Source: Heloderma charlesbogerti (Eukaryota > Chordata > Lepidosauria > Squamata > Helodermatidae). Taken from it: 64,000 nucleotides of DNA. The DNA lies in NCBI GenBank assembly GCA_026122225.1, contig JANEZZ010001874.1, forward strand, positions 62,001 through 126,000. Direction: 5' to 3'. Positions 1-11,164 of the stretch are shown one piece after another. A program made the position numbers and the translations under genes. Position 1 is the stretch's first letter, and every line of letters begins with the position of its first letter. Under the pieces are notes generated by a model. That model was given only the letters and a program-made list of their open reading frames with translations, was not told the origin of the DNA and did no database searches.

Positions 1-460
1 CTCAAAGGGGTAATGAGCCTGGACCTTGATCCAACAACAAACTTCAGTAATTCCATAAAAAATTTCTGTATTCAAATTGAGATTATGAGTTCATTTATAT
101 TTTCTGCACCTCCGCGGTCTGCATGACTAAGCACCCAGACTCACATGCTCTGTTTTTGGTTGTTCTTTCAGTTTCTGTAGGAAATGTTATTGTCCTGTTT
201 GCGATGGAAGGACAGATGAAAGGATTTTACTCCTTGCCCAAACTAACCAGTTTATATACTTCTTGACCAAACCAATCAGTTTTGAAGTTTGGCTCTGACT
301 CTGAAACCATACAGCAACCAAACTCATTTGAAGAAATAGCCATCTTATTTAGCACCCAGTCCTTTTTCAGTCCTGCTGGTGTCAGCAATCCTGTATGTTG
401 CTGCTGCTTGTTCCCATTCTGTAGGTGTTGCCTCCACCTTCAGTGACTCCATGCCACTGT
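1..460. other. Unassigned DNA
   Basis: No reading frame, repeat or RNA gene is recognised before the first hAT-like element. The last 8 bases (453-460, GCCACTGT) form the left TSD of that element. Confidence 0.4.
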
Positions 461-1062
461 TAGGGATGGCACAGAATTCCGCCACGGACTCCAGTGATGC
501 TGGATTCTTAGAATCCTTCCCCCCTGGAGTTGGTGGTGGAATGGACCAACCCATCCCGCCACCCCATGAAGTCCGACCTGGCCAGATCCTACCTGGCAGG
601 CTGGCACCACCGGCTTCAGATCCAGCCGGGTCCTTCTGCTGCCCCGTGCAGATGCAAAATGGCGTCTGGCATAGTGGATGCCATTTGCGTCCTTCCCTTT
701 TTGCCGTGATAGTCTATGTAAATCTTTATGTAAAAAGATTTACGTAGCCTATCACGGCAAAAAGGGAAGGATGCCAGTGGTGTCTGCTATGCCATTTTCT
801 TGCCTCCCTTTGGCCGTGATAGGCTACGTAAAGAATTACGTAGCCTATCACAGCCAAAGGGAGGCACGCAAATGGCGTCCGCTATGCCAGACATCATTTG
901 TGTCTGTAGACCAGCCGCGGCTGGAAGTCTGGCAGCGGCGGCTCTGTGGACTCACCGCAGAGCGGAGCTGGCCAGGGAGGATTCCAGGGGGGAGGATCAG
1001 ATCGCCTCCCCCCCCATGGACCCCCCCAGCAGATCCAGGTAGGTGGGGTCCGTACACCCCTA
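461..1062. mobile_element. FB-hAT foldback element, divergent subtype
   Basis: It starts TAGGGATGGCACAGAATTCC and ends with ACACCCCTA. The flanking 8-mers GCCACTGT (453-460) and GTCACTGT (1063-1070) match at 7 of 8 bases, the hAT-type TSD length. The interior has two long hairpins around 707-765 and 820-858, built on TAGCCTATCACGGC and its complement, each flanked by Kpn-like AAAGGGAGG stretches. Its right end resembles the right end of the outermost element at 49509-52651, so these two form a subtype. No transposase is encoded, so it would depend on an enzyme supplied in trans. Confidence 0.8.
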
Positions 1063-1279
1063 GTCACTGTGCTATAGTAAATAAACACATAAAAACAGCC
1101 AATCAGAGAAGGGGTACTAGTGACATAGGATGGTATGATGCACAGAGTTTGAAAGAAAATAAGGAACCATATCACACATACCATATTCCCAAGATGATCT
1201 TTGGTGATATGCATGTGCAAGAGTCTTCAAATTTATCAAGATCATGAATTAATGGAAAACTTTCATCTGAGCTTGTAAC

Positions 1280-1845
1280 TAGTGATGGGCGAATTTACCC
1301 CACATGAATTCATTATTGACCCAGAGAGTAATGAATTTGACTAGGTGAGCTCGGAAAAGAGTTCTCCTTTAATATGAAATCTCATTCTGTGTATACACAA
1401 TGCACAGTTTTTGTGCATGTACAGTATCAAGGTGCATCTTGGGAACCGCAGTTTGGAACCACATAGTGTGGCATGACGTTATGCATCCTCACGTTATGTG
1501 CCTTCTTTGTGATTGGTTGCTTCCACATGGTCTGCCTGCGTGATGACGTCATGCGATGTTTACTCACCATTGCTGACTGCTGGTATGACGTTGGGCCCAC
1601 ATATTCCTCCTTGTGGAGCCAAAACTCTGGCAGCGACATGGGAAGCAGATAAGGAGCCTGCTTCAAGTAAGAGTTAGGAAAGTCTAGGTGGTAGGATGAC
1701 TGAAAACATGGGGGGGGGATTTCTGTACTCCTTTACTGTGCAAGCTCCAAAGCTTGCAATAAATTCCATACATAAAGATGAGCATTATGAATGGATGAGT
1801 TTTATCCGATAAACTGAATAATTACGAAATTTGGCACCATCACTA
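1280..1845. mobile_element. Older hAT-like non-autonomous element (TAGTGATGGGC ends)
   Basis: The ends are TAGTGATGGGCGAATTT and, in inverted form, AAATTTGGCACCATCACTA. Flanking octamers CTTGTAAC (1272-1279) and GTTGTAAT (1846-1853) agree at 6 of 8 bases. TAGTGATGGGCGAA-type termini are familiar from vertebrate hAT elements. The interior (pairs such as GCATGACGTTATGCAT near 1470-1490) is partly self-complementary. No coding capacity is seen. Confidence 0.7.
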
Positions 1846-1907
1846 GTTGTAATATTAGATTTGGAATATGGCAAGCAAGTTCCAATGGCTAACAGGCTTA
1901 AGTTTAT

Positions 1908-2480
1908 TTATTTACTTATTTCATTATAAGCCGAAGTGCTCGGGGCAGTTCACAAAATTAAAACCACAAAAATACAACAGAAAATACAATATGAAATATA
2001 ATAGATTAAAACTAGAGAATAAAATACAACCAGAGTAAAAGCTAGCAGCAGTGCAGATATTTAAAATGCAATAGCAGATTTAGACAGCAGAGCTAAAAAA
2101 AAACCCCTGGGATGTTAAAATGCTAAAAATGCCTGGGAAAAACTTCACCTGACACCAGAAAGAGTAAAATGTAGGTGCCAGACAAACCTCTCTAGGGAGC
2201 TCATTCCACAACCGGGGTGCCACAGCAGAAAGGGCCCTCTTCCTGGTAGCCACCCGCCTCACTTCCTTTGGCAGGGGCTCCTGGAGAAGGAACCCTGAAG
2301 ATGATCTTTGGGTCCTGGCAGGTACACATGGGAGGAGGCAATCCTTAAGATAACCTGGCCCCAAGCCGTTAAGGGCTTTAAATGTGAGTATCAGCACTTT
2401 GAATCAGGCTGGGAAAGGGATTGGCAGCCAGTGCAGCTGGGAAAGTACTGGCATAATATGATCTCATTGGCCAGTTTATC
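1908..2480 (-). pseudogene. L2/CR1-clade LINE 3' fragment (C-terminal RT region and 3' UTR)
   Basis: The minus-strand reading frame at 2080-2397 holds LTFKALNGLGPGYLKDCLL, then a segment with PLPKEVRRVATRKRALSAV and PRLWNELPREV. This is the conserved carboxy-terminal segment of vertebrate L2-like LINE ORF2. The 3' UTR follows at 1908-2079 and includes the motif read on the plus strand as TTCATTATAAGCCGAAGTGC. It closely parallels the L2 copy at 61839-63380. The copy is 5'-truncated near 2480 and is a dead fragment. Confidence 0.8.
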
Positions 2481-3494
2481 CATAACGATTTAGAAGTTCA
2501 TCTGGTCTTTGACAACCTCATTTTCTTTTCAAGGGAGGAGCAGAGCAGAAAGTCAACCCAGCTGAAGCAAGACTTCATATGTAGCAGCGTAATATATGTA
2601 TGCATATGCAATATTCATAAATATGTTGATTTCCTGTTTTAAATGCATTGTTGCTCTTAACACATGTGCATACACATTTTTCCCTCTGCATTTTTTCACA
2701 ATAATAAGTCAATTATGAAATCAGCATACAACCTCAGAAGGGAGCTGCCATGAGTAATGATAAACAGGAATTTCAAAATTTAGACAGAAGGAATAGCAAA
2801 TAACTGTTTTTAATTGCTGCTTTTATTGTTCATGTGAGATACTTACCATCCATACACAACTGTGGTTATTAATGTTTACCTAAAACATGGTATCACATCG
2901 ATTCAGGACATTGTATTAATTAGGAGTGAAGAACAGAACTGAGCTTGAGATCTTAGTTAAATGTATTGCCAGCTGGAACATCTAAACATCTAGAAATATT
3001 ATTTGGCAGTAACTGCTAAAGCAGTACCTGAGAAATGAACCTGAGAAATGTCACAAAATTCCACAAAGTCCTTTTGTTTCCTTCCAGAAAAACGTGGCCG
3101 TTTCACTCAAGTTTCACCTCTTACTTTGTTTTAGGACAAATTCAGTGGCAACTCTAATCCTCAGCCATATCAATTTGACCTACTCCGTAGAGGGTTTCTT
3201 CACCAGACCTAATTCCTAATAGAACACCTAGTGGTAATGAAAGGCAGATGAAAAAGCTGCAGCACAGCGAGATTAATAATCTGGGTGTTTCATATGGGTC
3301 TTGGGAAAGGATGTCTGGAACCCCTATAGGGGCCAAAACAGACATTACTTTAAATCTGTATCTAGCAGCTGCATCTTTTGTTTTCCTTTTTTCTCTAGAG
3401 TAGGTGCATGGACCCTAATTAAGATCAGGACTCTAGCTTCGGGGTGGGTGGGTGGTCAGGAGTCTTTCAAAATCGAGACCAGTCCCCTTGCACC
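2481..3494. other. Unassigned DNA
   Basis: About 1 kb of AT-rich sequence. No coding frame, hairpin or interspersed-repeat signature is recognised. Confidence 0.4.
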
Positions 3495-3501
3495 TTGTTG
3501 T

Positions 3502-3860
3502 TGTTCAGTCGTTCAGTCGTGTCCGACTCTTCGTGACCCCATGGACCATAGCACGCCAGGCCTTCCTGTCCTGCGCTCTCTCCCGGAGCGTGCTCAAGTT
3601 CATATTCATTGCATCTGTGATGGTATCTAGCCATCTCATCCTCTGTCGTCCCCTTCTCCTTTTGCCTTCAGTCTTTCCCAGCATCAGGGTCCTTTCCAGA
3701 GAGTTTTCTCTTCGCATTAGGTGGCCAAAATATCTGAGCTTCAGCTTCAGTATCTGTCCTTCCAATGAATACTCAGGGTTGGTTCTTCTTTCTTTTTCTT
3801 TGAGATGGATTTCGTTGCTGCCTCCTGAACAATGTGATGGACCTCTGTCCATAGATCCTC
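3502..3860 (-). pseudogene. BovB ORF2 carboxy-terminal remnant joined to the linker by deletion
   Basis: The minus frame reads a linker segment (KEKERRTNPEYSLEG), then LKLKLRYFGHLMRRENSLE, KRRRGRQRMRWLDTITDAM and VHGVTKSRTRLND, the standard C-terminus of BovB/RTE ORF2. The join between the linker and the C-terminal part skips the RT domain. In intact relatives the linker is followed by several hundred RT residues. It cannot encode a functional reverse transcriptase. Confidence 0.8.
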
Positions 3861-3928
3861 AGGCACTCTGTCTATCAGGTCTAATCCCTGAACTCTATTC
3901 CTCACCTCCACTGTATATCCATAAGGGA

Positions 3929-4898
3929 TAGGGATGGCGGAGAATTTCTCCCCGAAACTTTGGGGGGCCGAGCACCAACGCGTTCGGCCCCCCGAACAAG
4001 TTTCGGTGAGAAATCCTCCGCACCCTCCCCGCCCCCCGCCCCCCCCCCGGGACGGGACTTACCTTCCCTGAATGTCCCTCCCGGCGGCGGGCCCGGCTGG
4101 CGGTTCGTCCAGTGTTTGAGCGGGGCGGGAGCGGCAGCCGGTCTTTCGACTGGCTGCCGCCCCCGCCATTGCAATCAAAGAAAAAAAACAAACACGTCCC
4201 CTGATAGGCTACGTGACGATTCACGTAGCCTATCACGGCTAGATTTGCCAAGTCAGCTGTTATAGGCTACGTGAATCGTCACGTAGCCTATCCCGGGTGA
4301 CTTTAAAAAAAAAAGTGTGTACGGATAATGGCGGCCCCCATAGGGAGCCGCCATTCCCTTTCCTTATTTGGTGGCTGTCATCTACGTAAATGTTTACGTA
4401 GACTACGGCGAAAATAAGGGCAATGCTATTTGTGTTGCCCTTATTTTCGCCGTAGTCTACGTAAACATTTACGTAGACGACAGCCACTAAATAAGGAACG
4501 CGAATGGCGGCTCCCTATGCGGGCCGCCATTCGCGTATGCGCTTTTTTTTTTTTTTTTTAAAGTCACCCGTGATAGGCTACGTGATGATTCATGTAGCCT
4601 ATCACGGCTGACTTTGCAGATCTAGCCGTGATAGGCTACGTGAATCGTCACGTAGCCTATCAGGGGGCGTGATTTTTTTTTTACTTCCGCGTTCGCGCCC
4701 GGGCGAGGCGACGCGCCTCCTCCCCGGCCTGAATTTCGGCCGGGCGAGGCGCGAAGCCTCCTCCCCGGCCTGAATTTCGGCCGGGCGAGGCGGGAAGCCT
4801 CCTCCCCCCAGCCTGAACTTCGCGGGGGGAGCAGCGAAGTGCTCCCCCCCACCGCGAACGGCCTTCGACGACAGGTAAGCGACTTTCGTCCACCCCTA
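3929..4898. mobile_element. FB-hAT, full-size copy inserted in BovB
   Basis: The left terminus is an A arm (TAGGGATGGCGGAGAATTTC) and the right is a B arm ending CACCCCTA. The TSD ATAAGGGA is perfect (3921-3928 and 4899-4906). The uninterrupted target (reverse complement TCCCTTAT) is visible in the other BovB at about 54450-54460, so the insertion is precise. The interior has the full palindrome series, with the apex near 4430 (AGGGCAATGC, then ATTTGTGTTGCCC). No coding capacity. Confidence 0.93.
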
Positions 4899-4906
4899 AT
4901 AAGGGA

Positions 4907-5720
4907 TATGATTTAGGTCATGCCTGAAGTGGTTTTCCCTATGTTCTTCAATTTAAGCTGAAATTTTGCAAGAAGCAGCTCATGATCTGATCCACAGTCA
5001 GCTCCAGGACTTGTTTTTACTGACTGTATGGAGCTTCTCCATCTTTGGCTGCAAAGGACATAATCAATCTGATTTCGATATTGACCGTCTGGTGATGTCC
5101 ATGTGTAGAGTCGTCTCTTGTGCTGTTGGAAAAGAGTGTTTGCTATGATCAGCGTGTTCTCTTGGCAAAACTCTATTAGCTTTTGTCCTGGTTCATTTTG
5201 TACACCAAGGCCATGCTTGCCTGTTATCCCGGTGATTTCTTGACTTCCTACTTTAGCATTCCAATCCCCTATGATGAAGAGGACATCTTTTTTTGGTGTT
5301 AGTTCTAGAAGGTGTTGTAGGTCTTCATAGAACCGATCAACCTCAGCTTCTTCGGCATCAGTGGTTGGGGCATAGACTTGAATTACTGTGATGTTGAATG
5401 GTTTGCCTTGGATTCGTACTGAGATCATTCTATCATTTTTGAGCTTGTACCCCAGTACTGCTTTTCCCACCCTTTTGTTTACTATGAGTGCTACTCCATT
5501 TCTTCTAAGGGATTCTTGCCCACAGTAGTAGATATAATGAGGATGTCTCTCATTCCGAAGATGTCGATGTTCAATCTTGCCATCTCATGTTTGACCACCT
5601 CCAGCTTACCTTGATTCAATGATCTGACATTCCAGGTTCCTAAACAATATTGTTCTTTACAGCATCGGATTTTCTTTTCACCACCAGACACATCCACAGC
5701 TGAGTGTCCTTCCGGCTTTG
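4907..5720 (-). pseudogene. BovB ORF2 APE-type endonuclease domain, decayed
   Basis: The minus frame at 4913-5470 contains VLFIIGDWNAKVGSQEI, LIIANTLFQQHKRRLYTWTS and GSDHELLLAKFQLKLKN. The GDWNAKVG and SDHELL motifs mark the APE-like endonuclease that nicks target DNA in target-primed reverse transcription. Further upstream on the minus strand (to about 5720) the start of the domain is readable as YCLGTWNVRSLN, and a frame change near 5480-5530 breaks the ORF. It matches the domain at 53625-54276 closely and lies in the same decayed BovB. Confidence 0.85.
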
Positions 5721-6256
5721 GCCCAGCCGCTTCATTCTTTCTGGCGCTACTTGGAAATGCCCTCTGCTCTTCCCCAGTAGTATATTGGACACCTTCCGAC
5801 CTGAGGGTCTCATCTTCCGGCGTCATATCTTTTAGCCTTGTGATACGTTCCATAGGGTTTTCTTGGCAAGAATACTGGAGTGGGTTGCCATTTCCTTCTC
5901 CAGTGGACCACATTTTGTCAGAACTCTCTGCCATGACCTGTCCATCTTGGGTGGCCCTGCACGGCATAGCTTATGGCTTCACTGAGTTACGCAAGCCCCT
6001 TCACCACAACAAGGCAGTGATCCATGAAGGGGGTACCCCACATACACACATACAATATAACACACAAAGGAGAAAGAAAACAGAAATATGCAAACATTTA
6101 ATCTGGCAAACTTCCCAGACATCCTATCAGCTATAACCCAAACAAGACTTCAGAGGAACAGTGAAAATGGCAAAATTCCAGCTCAGGCGGCTGAGAAAGT
6201 TGGCTCCCTTGTTTTAATGTTAACACCAATGAGAAATGACTCGGCCGCATCAGGAT

Positions 6257-6788
6257 TAGGGATGGACGAAAGTCCCTTACCTGTCCTCAAAGCTTGCTTC
6301 ACGGTGGGGGGGAGGTGCTTCGCTTCTCCCCCTGAAGTTCATGCGATGGGGGGGAGGCGCCCCGCCTCGCCTGGCCGAAATTCAGGCTGGGCGGGAGGTG
6401 CCCCATCACTTGCCGGTGAAATTCAGGCCAGGTAGAAGCGCCCCGTCTACCTGGCCGTGAAAAAAAAAAAAAAACCACCCCGGTGATAGGCTACATAACG
6501 ATTTACGTAGCCTATCATGGGTTTGTTTTTTTTTTACTGTCCTTTTAATGGCGGCAGCAGCAGCCAGTCGAAAGACTGGCTGCTGCCCCCACCCCTGACG
6601 AAGACCCGCCGAACCGCTGCCGGGCCCCGCCACTGGGAGGGACATTCGTGAAAGGTAAGTCCCATCCCGGGGGGGTGACGGGGGGGTGGCGGGGGGGTGG
6701 CGGAGAATTTCACCACCGATTTCGGGGGGCCGAATGTGTTGGCACTCGGCCCCCTGAAGTTTTGGGGAGAAATTCTCCCCCATCCCTA
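6257..6788. mobile_element. FB-hAT, short copy
   Basis: Left B arm (TAGGGATGGACGAAAGTCCC), right A arm ending CCCCATCCCTA. Flanking octamers ATCAGGAT (6249-6256) and GTCACGAT (6789-6796) agree at 6 of 8. Only one TAGGCTACAT/TACGTAGCC hairpin (about 6485-6517) remains between the arms, so this copy has lost most of the palindromic core. A donor-like AAGGTAAGT lies at about 6651-6659, reading outward. Confidence 0.82.
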
Positions 6789-7590
6789 GTCACGATTTAA
6801 AAACTTTTTCATCTGGCCTTCAGAAAGAATGCAAAATGTAGCAGGATATTTATTATGATATTGCAAGTTATTTTGCTTTGCCAAACTTCTTGCTTTGTTG
6901 AATTGCCTTCTTCTGTCAGCAATTCCTTTAGTATAATCAGGAAAGAGCATAATCTTGTCATTTTGCTGGTCCCCACTGGAGCTCACCATGTTCTCTTGCC
7001 AGACGCAGAAGATGATTTTTTTAGACACCCATGAAAACTGAACAACAACAGTCCCAGAAGTGCTTTTAATGCCACATATTGAGCCAGGAACATGATATGC
7101 ATGCTCAATATCCAGTAGAAAATCAGATGGCAAAACCAATAACTCATGCAAAGGTTTATCCATAAATTCAGCCAAACATACATCAGCAGCCAAGACGTTA
7201 ATACCAAGAATACGAAGGTTCACTCTGCATGTAAAATCCTCCAGTTGGGAAATTCGAGCAGACAAAGTATTATGAGATGCTTGCATAGCAGTTTCCTGAG
7301 CAATAACTCGATCTTCGAGTGCATTAACCTTCATCTCCATTTTTTAAAGAGAGATATTAGTTAAATCCACAGCCCCTTGGAGGGCAGTGATTGAGTCCTG
7401 GATTGTTTCAAGCTTCTTTGACTGCACTGATAGCTGAAAAGACATAGTTTTATCAAAGCAAGCAACTCCTCTTTGCCTCCGTCATTTCTAGAAACCTTTG
7501 CCGGGAGAGCAATTGGGGGAGGTAGGTGGCGTTCCCTTTGGTTTTTCCCTTTCATACTGCCATCCTCCACTTCCAGAAGCACAACAAGCA
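6789..7590 (-). pseudogene. L1/Tx1-type LINE ORF1 remnant
   Basis: The minus frame 6786-7340 reads a coiled-coil-like stretch (MEMKVNALEDRVIAQETAMQ), then RVNLRILGINVLAADV, a segment with DIEHAYHVPG, and a C-terminal IMLFPDYTKGIADRRRQFNK. The order NLRI-G, ERAHR-like, F-PDY-----RR--F corresponds to the RNA-binding ORF1 protein (transposase_22 type) of vertebrate L1-like LINEs. The N-terminal part continues in a broken frame to about 7590. The C-terminus abuts the FB-hAT at 6257-6788. Family assignment is by motif memory only. Confidence 0.65.
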
Positions 7591-7731
7591 AGTATTATTG
7601 CAGAAACAGAAGAAAACAAATGTTTAGTTATATTTAAGTGCCAGTCCCCAGATACTGCTGGTAGTTTAAATTCACCAATAATTTTTAGAACTTGTCAGTC
7701 TGTAGTCTCCTAATTACAAGGAGTTTCAAAC

Positions 7732-8706
7732 TAGGGATGGACAAAAGGGACTTACCTGGTCCCGCAGCTTGCTTCGCAGTGGGGGGGAGGTGCTTCGGTT
7801 CTCCTCCCGAAGTTCAGGCGAGGGGGGAGAGGCGCCCCACCTCGCCTGGCCGAAATTCAGGCCGGGGGGGAGGCGCCCCATCCCTCGCCACCGAAATTCT
7901 GGCCGGGGAGGAGCGCCCCATCTACCCGGCCATGAAAAAGAAAGTAAAGTAAAAAAAATAAATAAAACCACCCATGATAGGCTACGTAACGATTTACGTA
8001 GCCTATCATGGCTAGATTTCCAAAGTCAGCAGTGATAGGCTATGTAAATTGTCACGTAGCCTATCACGGGTGACTTTGAAAAAAAAAAAAAGTGCATACG
8101 CAAATGGCGGCGCCCATGGGGCGCCGCCATTTGCATTCCTTAGTTTGGCACGTCTAGTCTATGTAAAGATTTACGTAGTCTACAGCGAAAATAAGGGAAC
8201 GCTATTTGCGTTGCCCTTATTTTCGCCATAGTCTACGTAAATCTTTACGTAGACCAGACGTGCCAAACTAAGGAACGCAAATGGTGGCGCCCCATGGGCG
8301 CCGCCATTTGTGTACACGCTTCCCCCCCCAAAGTCACCCGTGATAGGCTACGTGACGATTTACGTAGCTTATCACGGCTGACTTTGGAAATCTAGCTGTG
8401 ATAGGCTATGTAAATCGTTATGTAGCCTATCACGGGTGTGTGTGTGTGTTTTTTACTTTCCTTTTTTATTTTGCAATGGCAGCAGTGGCAGCTGGTCAGA
8501 AGACCGGCCGCCGCCGCCCCCGCTGAACCGCCGCCGAACCGCCGCCGGGACCCGCTGCCGAGAGGGACATTCGCACGAGGTAAGTCCCATCCCGGGGGGG
8601 GGGGGGGCAGGGGGCCGGTGGAGAATTTCCCCACCAATTTCGGGGGGCCAAATGCATTGGCATTTGGCCTCCCGGAGATTCGTGGAGAAATTCTCTGCCA
8701 TCCCTA
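7732..8706. mobile_element. FB-hAT, full-size copy
   Basis: Left B arm (TAGGGATGGACAAAAGGG), right A arm (GAGAAATTCTCTGCCATCCCTA region). All core hairpins are present, with the apex near 8205 (GGGAACGCTATTTGCGTTGCCC). The left octamer TTTCAAAC (7724-7731) is not matched directly after the terminus, but ATTCAAAC lies 4 bases further (8711-8718), so a 4-base insertion or shifted end is likely. The B arm has tandem GC-rich units at about 7790-7925. Confidence 0.85.
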
Positions 8707-9063
8707 TGAAATTCAAACAGCTTTCAGTAGACGATACTCTGGCCACTGACCTAGGATTGCATTGCAGCCCTTCTGCTGCAGCACAAAAGCAGCTGTTCTT
8801 CCAAGATTTCAACTAGTTGGTACTGTAAGATTCCCCTTTTAATTCCTGGGGAATTTAAAAAGGTTTCTCAACCTTTTCATAGCTGTTTGAGATAAGCAAC
8901 CTGTGGAGCTCCGTAGGTCACTACCAAGATGACATGCCTCCTACCAGATGTCCTGCCCCTGCCAAGTCTTGATCAGAATTCACTCTCTCACACCCTTTTA
9001 TTTACGATGGAAGGAAAGCTCCCTTTGACACTAATGGGATCTTTCCTCCCATTAAGACATTAA
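8707..9063. other. Unassigned DNA
   Basis: Nothing recognised apart from TTTCTCAACCTTTTCATAGC at about 8861, which faintly resembles an end of a Charlie-type hAT; too short to call. Confidence 0.3.
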
Positions 9064-9491
9064 GAGAGCAATCCTATGATCCCTGGGAGAAGGTTCCAGG
9101 GATCACAGGGTTGTTCAGACTTCCCCTTCCAAGGTTGGAGACTGCACTCTGACCTTGGAAGGGGGAGTCAGAGATCTGCCCCTTTCCCCCACCCCCGCAC
9201 AGCCTGCAGAGAAAGAACCGCACTGGCTGCCCTCCAAGGTTGGAAAAGCGACCTCAGAGGAGGAGGAAAGGGGGCGTTCCAGTGGGTGGGGAGGGGAGGA
9301 CACCAGAGAGGCCAGGATATGAAATCTCCTGAGCCTCATCCAGCCTCCTTCCCCCCCCCCCTCCAAAGCATTCTAGCTAAATTGGCTGAAAAGCCTGTCT
9401 AGCAAGAATCAGCCTGACAGGGCATAATCTCAGAAGCCTCCAGGTTCAGAGGCTTCCGAGCAGCAAGGGTGCAATTGATAGGATTGCACCC
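9064..9491. repeat. Candidate MITE-like repeat with AATCCTAT termini
   Basis: The left edge reads AGAGCAATCCTATGATC and the right edge is its approximate inverse, ATAGGATTGCACCCT. A similar pair bounds 46086-46379, where both copies enclose CCTTCCAAG-GGGGAGTCAGAGATC-like sequence. A 4-base TAAG occurs on both sides, which is weak TSD evidence. Class not determined. Confidence 0.4.
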
Positions 9492-9659
9492 TAAGGATAG
9501 CGGGCAGGTGGTAGGATCATGATCAGGACTGTGGCAGAGGCTAAGGGTTAAATCTACATGCCATGGTCCCAAATCAGTTTGTGTGTCTCCCCCCCACCCC
9601 CATCCCTGGCTATTTATTTAAAACACACACACAAAGGAAAACTACCATTTGGCTCTAAA

Positions 9660-9800
9660 ACAGCCTTCCCCAGTCTGGTGCCCTCCAGATGTTTTAGACT
9701 GCAATTACCATCATCCCTCATCATTGTGTTGGCTGGGGCTGATGAGAGTTGTAGTCCAAAACATTTGGAAGGTGCCAGGCTGGGGCAACCTCTGCTTCAG
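9660..9800. repeat. Long-TIR MITE (CCTCCAGATGTTTTAGACT type)
   Basis: An inverted pair, GTGCCCTCCAGATGTTTTAG near 9680 and AGTCCAAAACATTTGGAAGG near 9751, encloses a short spacer. This arrangement is a very common palindromic MITE in reptile and bird DNA, probably hAT-related. A second copy is at 25738-25868. Confidence 0.65.
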
Positions 9801-9950
9801 AAGCCACTGCAGGACTGACTCCTGCAGAGGAGAAGGGGAAGGAGAAGGAAGTCTAGGGTTTAGCAGGCAGTTTCAGTAAAATATAATGAATGGGCAGTGA
9901 TCCTTCATGTAAGAATAGGGGTGTCACAAGATACATAAGGTTGTCCCTGT

Positions 9951-10469
9951 TAGTGATGGATGGATGGATGGATGGATGGACACCCCTGTCCAGGTTCTCC
10001 AGGCACCTGCCAAGCCACTGTCCTTGCTCATGCACCCCCAGACCTGCTTGTGCCCCCCACACTCACCGTGGTTGCCATTTTTCAAAAATGAAAAGAAAAA
10101 AAGGCACTCAGGGACTTCTGTAAATCTAATATTGAGCACATAGTGGTTGTACAGGTCTCATCTACGCAATATTACAGGCGTAAATGGCCCATTTACACCT
10201 GTAATATTGCATCGATGTAATATTGGCTTTACGGCTGCTATGTGCACAATATCAGATTAACAGAAATTCCCAGGGTGCCATTTTTTTCTGCAAAATGGAA
10301 ACCTTGGGAACAGTGGCAGCTTGAGGACAGCTCAGGGTAGATGAGGGTGGCTCACTGAGCATGGGGGAGGGGAGCGGGGACAGGAGCTCGGCGAGCACAG
10401 CCTGAAGGCATGAGTGGGAGGAGGAGTCCGTCAGACTCCCAGACTGAGTTGGGCATCTGCACCATCCCT
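9951..10469. mobile_element. Older hAT foldback element
   Basis: Starts TAGTGATGGATGG and ends CACCATCCCT. The TSD GTCCCTGT is perfect (9943-9950 and 10470-10477) if the last A of the terminus is lost. The core hairpin (about 10163-10215) pairs GCAATATTACAGG with CCTGTAATATTGC, a palindrome different in sequence from the FB-hAT core. A GGAT microsatellite sits at 9956-9979. Non-coding. Confidence 0.7.
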
Positions 10470-10477
10470 GTCCCTGT

Positions 10478-10973
10478 TTTCATGTATGTAACACTGGAGG
10501 GTTTGGGAAGGCAGTGTTCAGAATAGATTTTGCAGAGTTATTATACAATCTGTCTGGGCATATTGCAATGAGACAGGAGACATTCTCTTCCAGTGCATAC
10601 ATCATTATTTTGGTTAATTACCCGCAACTTCAAGGAGAAAAGCCCCAAACTGTGAACATCACAAACCCCATCTTTTTCTTTTTTCCTTTTTATGAGATAA
10701 CTGATCTTGTCTTCCCAGGGGAAAGGTCATCCAAGTCTACTGAAGAGAGGAAGTAAGGTAACAATATAGATACACTGATTCCACATCACTACAAAATACA
10801 TCACTGTTCAGATGCATTACACGTATCATATAGGGAAAAAGAAATAATCCCCAAACCCTTTTCTTAGCATTTCCACATTTTTAAAAATGTGAAAAAACTT
10901 TTAGCCCTTTCCAGCTGACATGGCTTTTTCTCCAATGAGAATTATAAATTTCTCTTCAAATATATTGATCCTT
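10478..10973. other. Unassigned DNA
   Basis: AT-rich, with no recognised gene or repeat. Confidence 0.35.
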
Positions 10974-11164
10974 TGTTGCTGTTGTTGTTTATTCGTTTAG
11001 TCACTTCCGACTCTTTGTGACTTCATGGACCAGCCCACGCCAGAGCTTCCTGTCAGCCGTCGCCACCCCCAGCTCCCTCAAGGTCAAGTACGTCACCTCC
11101 AGAATATCATCCATCCATCTTGCCCTTGGTCAGCCCCTCTTGCTTTTGCCTTCCACTTTCCCTA

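Larger units (their letters stand above)
3495..6032 (-). mobile_element. Internally deleted RTE/BovB LINE copy, split by an FB-hAT
   Basis: Read on the minus strand, it begins with the BovB 5' sequence (CATGGATCACTGCCTTG near 6030) and ends with the BovB 3' tail (plus-strand TTGTTGTTGTTCAGTCGT at 3495). Compared with the BovB at 52748-59556, the endonuclease and linker are present, but at about 3800 the sequence jumps from the lysine-rich linker to the region encoding EYSLEGQILKLKLRYFGHL. The whole RT palm is missing. An FB-hAT at 3929-4898 separates the two parts. No convincing TSD was found for the BovB itself. Confidence 0.85.

Noticed and set aside
3929..4898. CRISPR-like array of regularly spaced palindromes
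   Set aside because: The repeats are nested mirror-order hairpins within one element, not direct repeats with unique spacers, and the surroundings are eukaryotic retroelements.
8861..8900. Charlie-type hAT terminus
   Set aside because: Only about 15 bases resemble such an end and no partner terminus was found.
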